A stretch of DNA of 64,000 nt from an uncultured Muribaculaceae bacterium (GTDB taxonomy: Bacteria > Bacteroidota > Bacteroidia > Bacteroidales > Muribaculaceae). The stretch lies in the NCBI GenBank assembly GCA_910577315.1, contig CAJTME010000001.1, positions 124,001 to 188,000 on the forward strand. The letters run 5' to 3'. The notes below the pieces were generated by a model, which was not told the origin of the DNA, searched no databases, and saw nothing but the letters and a program-made list of their open reading frames with translations. Shown here in pieces: positions 59,901 through 64,000 of this stretch (positions within the stretch are counted from its first letter, which is position 1; each line of letters begins with the position of its first letter). The position numbers and the translations under genes were made by a program.

Positions 59901-60953
59901 ATGAAGTCACATATAATATCCGAATCCGCCACCCTAATCAAGGCTCTGGACAGGCTGAACACGCTGCCCGGCGGCTCAATGACGCTATTCGCGGTCGATG
60001 AATCAGGAAAACTGACAGGCTCGCTAACCGACGGTGACATACGCCGCGGACTGCTTGCCGGACTCGGACTTGACGCCCCGGTCGCCCGCGCGGCCCGGCA
60101 TGACTTCAAGGCACTGCGGCCCGACAACGCTCACGCCGTCGCCACCCTGCGCCAATGGCGCGAAAGCGGGATAACGCTGGTTCCCCGCCTTGACGATGAA
60201 GGCAAGATTCAGGAGATTATCGACCTGCATGCCACCCGCACTCGCCTGCCGGTGGGAGCAATCCTAATGGCCGGTGGAAAAGGCGAACGTCTGCGCCCGC
60301 TGACCCTCAACACCCCCAAGCCACTGCTCGAAATCGAGGGGAAGGCCATAATTGACTACAATATCGAGGCCCTGGCTGCCGTAGGCGTGAACGACATCAC
60401 GGTGACCACCCGTTATCTCGCCGACCAGATAGCCGACCATTTCGCCAATCCGGTGGCCGGCGTGCATGTAAAATGTGTCAAAGAGGAAAATCCTCTCGGC
60501 ACCATCGGCGCTGCAACGCTCGTAAGCCTCCCCGCCGACGGCTCGACCATCGTGATGAACTCGGATTTGCTCACCACCATCTCGTTCGAGGAACTATACC
60601 TTAAACATGCCGGGAGCCGCGCCGACATCACCATCGCCGTCGTCCCCTATCAGGTGGCCGTGCCTTTCGCCATCCTCACACTCGACGGCGAGCGCGTCAC
60701 AGGCCTGGCCGAGAAGCCTTCATATTCATACTATGCCAACGCCGGCATATATATGTTCAGGAACTCAGTGCTGCGCACGCTGCAACCCGACACCCGCACC
60801 GACGCCACCGACCTCATCGAGCGCGTGATTGCCGCCGGAGGCAATGTCGCCTACTATCCCATCAAGGGAACATGGATAGACGTGGGTTCGCCCACCGACT
60901 TCCGTCAGGCCGCCGAACTGATGCGCCACCACAACAATCTCTCCGTAAATTAA
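59901..60953 (+). CDS. PtmE/LegX-like CBS-nucleotidyltransferase fusion
   Basis: This 350-residue protein has an N-terminal CBS-type region (about 1-110, LFAVDESGKLTGSLTDGDIRRGLL then LVPRLDDEGKIQEIIDL) and a C-terminal NTP-transferase domain from about residue 115 (VGAILMAGGKGERLRPLTLNTPKPLLEI). This fusion is typical of PtmE/LegX, which makes GDP-glucosamine for GDP-linked legionaminic acid synthesis in Campylobacter-like pathways. The signature loop GGKGERL and the later YYANAGIYMF and GTWIDVGSPTDF are intact. Together with the NeuC- and NeuA-like genes it implies a nonulosonic acid on the cell surface. It is followed after 17 bases by obg. Confidence 0.85.
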   Translation: MKSHIISESATLIKALDRLNTLPGGSMTLFAVDESGKLTGSLTDGDIRRGLLAGLGLDAPVARAARHDFKALRPDNAHAVATLRQWRESGITLVPRLDDEGKIQEIIDLHATRTRLPVGAILMAGGKGERLRPLTLNTPKPLLEIEGKAIIDYNIEALAAVGVNDITVTTRYLADQIADHFANPVAGVHVKCVKEENPLGTIGAATLVSLPADGSTIVMNSDLLTTISFEELYLKHAGSRADITIAVVPYQVAVPFAILTLDGERVTGLAEKPSYSYYANAGIYMFRNSVLRTLQPDTRTDATDLIERVIAAGGNVAYYPIKGTWIDVGSPTDFRQAAELMRHHNNLSVN

Positions 60954-60970
60954 CAAAAACACACTCCATC

Positions 60971-62197
60971 ATGGCAGACTCCAATTTCATAGACTACGTC
61001 AAGATACTTTGCCGCTCGGGAAAGGGCGGCGCAGGCTCGCGCCATTTCTACCGCGCAAAATATGTGCCGAAAGGCGGACCCGACGGCGGCGACGGCGGTC
61101 GTGGCGGTCACATAATCCTGCGCGGCAACTCACACATGTGGACCCTCCTTCCCCTCAAATACAACCGCCATGTGTTTGCCGGCAACGGCCAGAGCGGCTC
61201 GGGTGGACGCTCGTTCGGCAAGGACGGTGACGATGTCATAATAGACGTTCCCTGCGGCACTGTCGTTTTCGATGCCGAAACAGGCCAGTATCTCGCAGAA
61301 GTCACCTACGACGGTCAGGAACTCAAACTGCTGCGCGGAGGACGTGGAGGGCTCGGCAACTGGCACTTCAAGTCATCGACCAACCGCACGCCCCGCTATG
61401 CCCAGCCAGGTGAACCCGCAATCGAGAAGTCCATCATCCTCGAGCTTAAAGTCCTCGCCGATGTAGGCCTCGTCGGTTTCCCCAACGCAGGAAAATCCAC
61501 CCTGCTGTCAGCTGTTTCGGCGGCCAAGCCCAAAATCGCCGACTATCCCTTCACAACAATGGAGCCCCAGCTAGGCATCGTGAGCTACCGCGACAACCGC
61601 TCGTTCGTCATGGCCGACATTCCGGGCATAATCGAGGGCGCCAGCGAGGGCAAGGGACTCGGACTGCGATTCCTCCGCCACATCGAACGTAACGCCGTGC
61701 TGCTGTTCATGGTGCCCGCCGATGCCGACGACATCGCCAAGGAATATGAAATCCTGCTCAACGAGCTTGCCCAATTTAACCCCCAGCTGCTCGACAAGCA
61801 CCGCATACTCGCCATCTCGAAGAGCGACATGCTCGACGACGAACTCATCGAGGAAATCAATAAAACCCTTCCCGACGGAATACCTCATGTGTTCATCTCA
61901 TCGGTCACCGGCCAGGGCATAACCGAACTGAAAGACGTGCTGTGGCGCGCCATCACAGACGACAGCAACCGCATCACCGCCTCAGACGCCGCCCACCGCG
62001 ACCTTGACGAGCACCACCGCGTGCGCGAGGAAGATGAATTCATCTTCCAGTATGTCCCGACACCTGAGGAAGAAGAAGCCGAGGCCGAGGACCTTCAGGA
62101 AATCTCGCCCGACGCATGGGGTGAGGATTTCGACTATGATGACGCGGAATTTGACTACGGAGTCAACGATCCGGAGGACACAGAGGAAAAGAACTGA
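60971..62197 (+). CDS. obg: Obg/CgtA GTPase
   Basis: Obg is an essential ribosome-associated GTPase that acts in 50S maturation and stress control. From the ATG at 60971 the protein has 408 residues. The N-terminal Gly-rich Obg fold is obvious (CRSGKGGAGSRHFYR, then GGPDGGDGGRGGH). The G domain starts near residue 158, with G1 GFPNAGKST (about 168-176), G3 DIPGIIEGASEGKGLG, and G4 as SKSD instead of the usual NKxD, which is common in Bacteroidota Obg. The C-terminus has an acidic tail (EEEEAEAEDLQE...) in place of a canonical OCT domain. A longer reading from 60872 is rejected because it overlaps the upstream gene and starts without family similarity. Confidence 0.95.
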   Translation: MADSNFIDYVKILCRSGKGGAGSRHFYRAKYVPKGGPDGGDGGRGGHIILRGNSHMWTLLPLKYNRHVFAGNGQSGSGGRSFGKDGDDVIIDVPCGTVVFDAETGQYLAEVTYDGQELKLLRGGRGGLGNWHFKSSTNRTPRYAQPGEPAIEKSIILELKVLADVGLVGFPNAGKSTLLSAVSAAKPKIADYPFTTMEPQLGIVSYRDNRSFVMADIPGIIEGASEGKGLGLRFLRHIERNAVLLFMVPADADDIAKEYEILLNELAQFNPQLLDKHRILAISKSDMLDDELIEEINKTLPDGIPHVFISSVTGQGITELKDVLWRAITDDSNRITASDAAHRDLDEHHRVREEDEFIFQYVPTPEEEEAEAEDLQEISPDAWGEDFDYDDAEFDYGVNDPEDTEEKN

Positions 62198-62203
62198 TTC
62201 TCC

Positions 62204-63046
62204 ATGACCCTCTCCGAGCTCAATTCACTCATCATTTCGGACTTAACTCCGGCACTCGGCCAGGGCGAAGCAAAGGCCACGGCAAGGATGCTGCTGGAAG
62301 ATGACCTGCACGCCACTCCAACCACGCTGTTCACACGCGGTGACCGGGTGCTCGAACCTGAAACCGTGGCCCGCTACCGCCGCTTCATAAGCCGTATAGC
62401 CGCGGGAGAACCGCCACAATATGTGTTAGGTTCGGCCCGTTTCATGGGCATGGAGCTCAAAGTCACCCCTGCAACACTCATCCCGCGACCCGAGACGGCC
62501 GAACTTGTCGACATCATCACCGACCGATGTAAAAACCGTCCGGACCTGCGGGTACTCGACATCGGCACCGGCAGCGGCTGCATCGCGCTCGCGCTTAGCC
62601 GCGCACTGCCGTTTGCCGACGTCGAAGGAATCGACATCAGCGCCGAAGCCATAGCCGTGGCCTCGGAAAATGCAATAAAACTGGGCGCCAAAGTTGATTT
62701 CCATGTCCAGGACATATTTTCAGCCCCGGCGGCAACCTACGACATCATAGTCAGCAACCCGCCATACATTGCTGAAAGCGAGCGCCCGTCAATGGAACGC
62801 CGGGTGAAGGACTTTGAGCCGGGCTCGGCCCTGTTTGTACCCGACTCTGCCCCATTGCGTTTCTACACAGCCATCACCGCCTATGCAAAATCAAACCTTG
62901 ACGATGGTGGCCTGCTGGCATTTGAAATAAATCCGCGCTTTGCCGAAGAGCTCAAATCAATGATGGAATCCTGCGGTTTCAATTGCGAAATCAGCCGTGA
63001 CTCGTTCGGCAAGAACCGCTTTGCACTTGGCACCCATGCGAGCTAA
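62204..63046 (+). CDS. prmC: Release factor glutamine methyltransferase PrmC
   Basis: PrmC (HemK) methylates the glutamine of the GGQ motif in release factors RF1 and RF2, which speeds termination. The 280-residue protein has the helical N-terminal RF-binding domain (about 1-80), the SAM-binding loop LDIGTGSGCIALAL near 112-125, and the glutamine-binding motif NPPY at 185-188. The region before it (RPETAELVDIITDR) is also typical. It lies six bases after obg and overlaps the start of recX, so it is in the same transcript. Confidence 0.93.
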   Translation: MTLSELNSLIISDLTPALGQGEAKATARMLLEDDLHATPTTLFTRGDRVLEPETVARYRRFISRIAAGEPPQYVLGSARFMGMELKVTPATLIPRPETAELVDIITDRCKNRPDLRVLDIGTGSGCIALALSRALPFADVEGIDISAEAIAVASENAIKLGAKVDFHVQDIFSAPAATYDIIVSNPPYIAESERPSMERRVKDFEPGSALFVPDSAPLRFYTAITAYAKSNLDDGGLLAFEINPRFAEELKSMMESCGFNCEISRDSFGKNRFALGTHAS

Positions 63047-63509
63047 ACGTCCCCTCACCCCCGATGCCGCCCAGGTACGCGCCGAAGAACTTTGCGCCCG
63101 CGCCGACTATTCGTCCGGCGAAATCCGCGAACGCCTCATCCGTTGGGGAATATACCCCGATGAAGCCGACAGAATCGTTGAACGGATGATTGATTCACGC
63201 TTTATCGACGATGAACGTTTTGCCCGTGCATTTGCCCGCGACAAAATAGAGTATTCACGCTGGGGCAAACGCAAGGTGGCGCTCTCACTTTATCAGAAGC
63301 GTGTCGACCGCGACATCATAAACGATGTCCTCGACGAGATTGATGAAGAAAAATATGAGGCTGTCCTTGCGGCGGTGCTTGCCACAAAACGCCGTTCGAT
63401 TGAAGAACCCGACACCTACGAGGGACGAACGAAACTATTCCGCCACGCTGTATCCCGTGGATTCGAACCCGACCTTGTGGCGAAGATTATCCGCAACTCG
63501 CGCCAGTGA
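63036..63509 (+). CDS. recX: RecX-family regulatory protein
   Basis: RecX binds and restrains RecA filaments. The 157-residue protein consists of helical repeats with the family markers RWGIYPDEADRIVERMIDSRFIDDERFARAFARDKIEYSRWGKRKV split across about 40-90, and a C-terminal repeat. The ATG at 63036 (MRAKRPLTPDAAQ) is chosen; a longer reading starts inside prmC. It overlaps the prmC stop by 11 bases. The neighbouring recA is not in the window. Confidence 0.85.
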   Translation: MRAKRPLTPDAAQVRAEELCARADYSSGEIRERLIRWGIYPDEADRIVERMIDSRFIDDERFARAFARDKIEYSRWGKRKVALSLYQKRVDRDIINDVLDEIDEEKYEAVLAAVLATKRRSIEEPDTYEGRTKLFRHAVSRGFEPDLVAKIIRNSRQ

Positions 63510-63511
63510 GC

Positions 63512-63742
63512 TTAAAGCCCGTGCATCGGGCTGCCGAGAACGATATGATCCACGAAAATCGGATCGTAATAATCAAAGATCTTTTGCGCATGCCCGCTGC
63601 TTTCCCTCTCATTTCCATAAGCCGGAAATGCCGAGTAAACATATGGGCTCAGGGCAAACAATACCACCAGCGCCACCCCGAAAACAATAATCAGGAAGCG
63701 AATCACACCAAAAGTGGGCTTGGGTTCAAATCGTGTCGACAT
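63512..63742 (-). CDS. Small single-pass membrane protein, unknown
   Basis: This 76-residue ORF, convergent with recX, has one clear membrane helix (about residues 14-34, IRFLIIVFGVALVVLFALSPY), a short N-terminal basic stretch and a polar C-terminus (SAFPAYGNERESSGHAQKIFDYYD). I do not recognise it. It is likely real because the frame is closed by a proper ATG, the helix is strong, and the terminator at 63818-63852 separates it from the upstream gene. It ends three bases before the recX stop. Confidence 0.5.
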   Translation of the reverse strand: MSTRFEPKPTFGVIRFLIIVFGVALVVLFALSPYVYSAFPAYGNERESSGHAQKIFDYYDPIFVDHIVLGSPMHGL

Positions 63743-63817
63743 GGCTGTATGTTTTATGATTGAACGCCATGCAGAATTTTTTGTTGCGCAAACAGATAGT
63801 TTTCAACAATCAGTAAA

Positions 63818-63852
63818 AGCGAAGGCCGGGACGTCGAATCCCGGCCTTCGCT
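63818..63852 (-). terminator. Intrinsic terminator of the S41-like peptidase gene
   Basis: The arms agcgaaggccggga (63818-63831) and tcccggccttcgct (63839-63852) pair perfectly over 14 bp; on the minus strand four T follow. The upstream gene on that strand stops at 63879. Confidence 0.75.
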
Positions 63853-63878
63853 CATATTAAAATGTATAGCTGAAATCT

Positions 63879-64000
63879 TTACTTTTTCTTGGCGTCAATT
63901 TCCTTCAGGAGTTCCTCGACAGCGGTGCGGAGCTGGATGTCCTCGCCTTTAACGATGGTGGCGGGATCATTTGCGACCTTCACATCAGGCTCAAGCTGCT
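63879..64000 (-). CDS. C-terminal end of an S41-type peptidase (partial)
   Basis: Only the last ~40 codons are present, reading QLEPDVKVANDPATIVKGED, then IQLRTAVEELLKEIDAKKK and stop TAA at 63879-63881. The pattern (a PDV strand, an NDPA turn, then a KGEDxQL helix and a basic tail) is the usual end of C-terminal-processing or tricorn-like S41 serine peptidases in Bacteroidota. The catalytic part lies beyond the window, so subfamily and start cannot be given. A hairpin terminator follows. Confidence 0.6.
   Translation of the reverse strand, partial: QLEPDVKVANDPATIVKGEDIQLRTAVEELLKEIDAKKK

Overview
The window is chromosomal DNA of a gut-type Bacteroidales bacterium, most likely of the family Muribaculaceae. 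The basis is GC-rich coding sequence, the Bacteroidota promoter element TAnnTTTG before many genes, few Shine-Dalgarno sites, an SprA/Sov type IX secretion (T9SS) translocon, three secreted proteins with T9SS-like C-terminal tails, LES-type lipoproteins and the Bacteroidota-style alternative GlmU. The family assignment is inference; the phylum is well supported. Both ends cut genes: a C1B peptidase on the left and an apparent S41 peptidase on the right.

Layout. 1-6.6 kb: peptidase tail, phosphodiesterase, SPOR lipoprotein, threonine deaminase, S1/P1 nuclease, a malic enzyme without its usual phosphotransacetylase domain, and an ArnT-like glycosyltransferase. 6.6-8.4 kb: an AT-richer two-gene unit of unknown function (soluble protein plus polytopic membrane protein). 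8.7-13.7 kb: a starch-binding T9SS cargo, a TlpA-like thioredoxin and a small membrane protein. 13.7-20.2 kb: NSS transporter, MiaB, small membrane protein, succinate CoA-transferase, a second T9SS-tailed protein between two very long palindromes, and a nitroreductase. 20.2-26.2 kb: a candidate small RNA, alternative GlmU, a large GLUG-repeat T9SS cargo, a TSCPD protein and tRNA-Leu(UAA).

26.3-39.9 kb is mostly housekeeping: acyl-CoA synthetase, the overlapping operon bioB-RNA methyltransferase-radA, a pRiA4b-like acidic protein, ndh2-GNAT, a Spy-like periplasmic protein, and a four-gene operon tsaB-tsaC-sugar transferase-ClC channel. 40-42.7 kb is an AT-rich GATC-type restriction-modification island (Dam-class methylase, DpnII-like nuclease, DpnA-like second methylase). 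42.8-51.7 kb holds a BadF-type kinase, ruvA and the 2491-residue SprA. 51.7-56.8 kb, on the minus strand, carries a surface-lipoprotein pair, one of which looks like a leukocidin-type pore former fused to BspA leucine-rich repeats, followed by a membrane-bound TPR/AraC regulator. 57-63.5 kb: yicC, three nonulosonic-acid (legionaminic/sialic type) genes, obg, prmC and recX.

How they work together: SprA is the outer-membrane exit for proteins carrying the T9SS tail, and three candidate cargoes sit in the same window. tsaB and tsaC serve tRNA t6A modification, and miaB serves ms2i6A. The NeuC/NeuA/PtmE-like genes point to activated nonulosonic acid for a surface glycan, but the synthase (NeuB/LegI) is not here. 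The best candidates for something new are the 6.7-8.4 kb pair, the leukocidin-LRR lipoprotein locus, and the structured RNA/attenuator near 20.4 kb. No rRNA, CRISPR array, transposase or integrase was seen.
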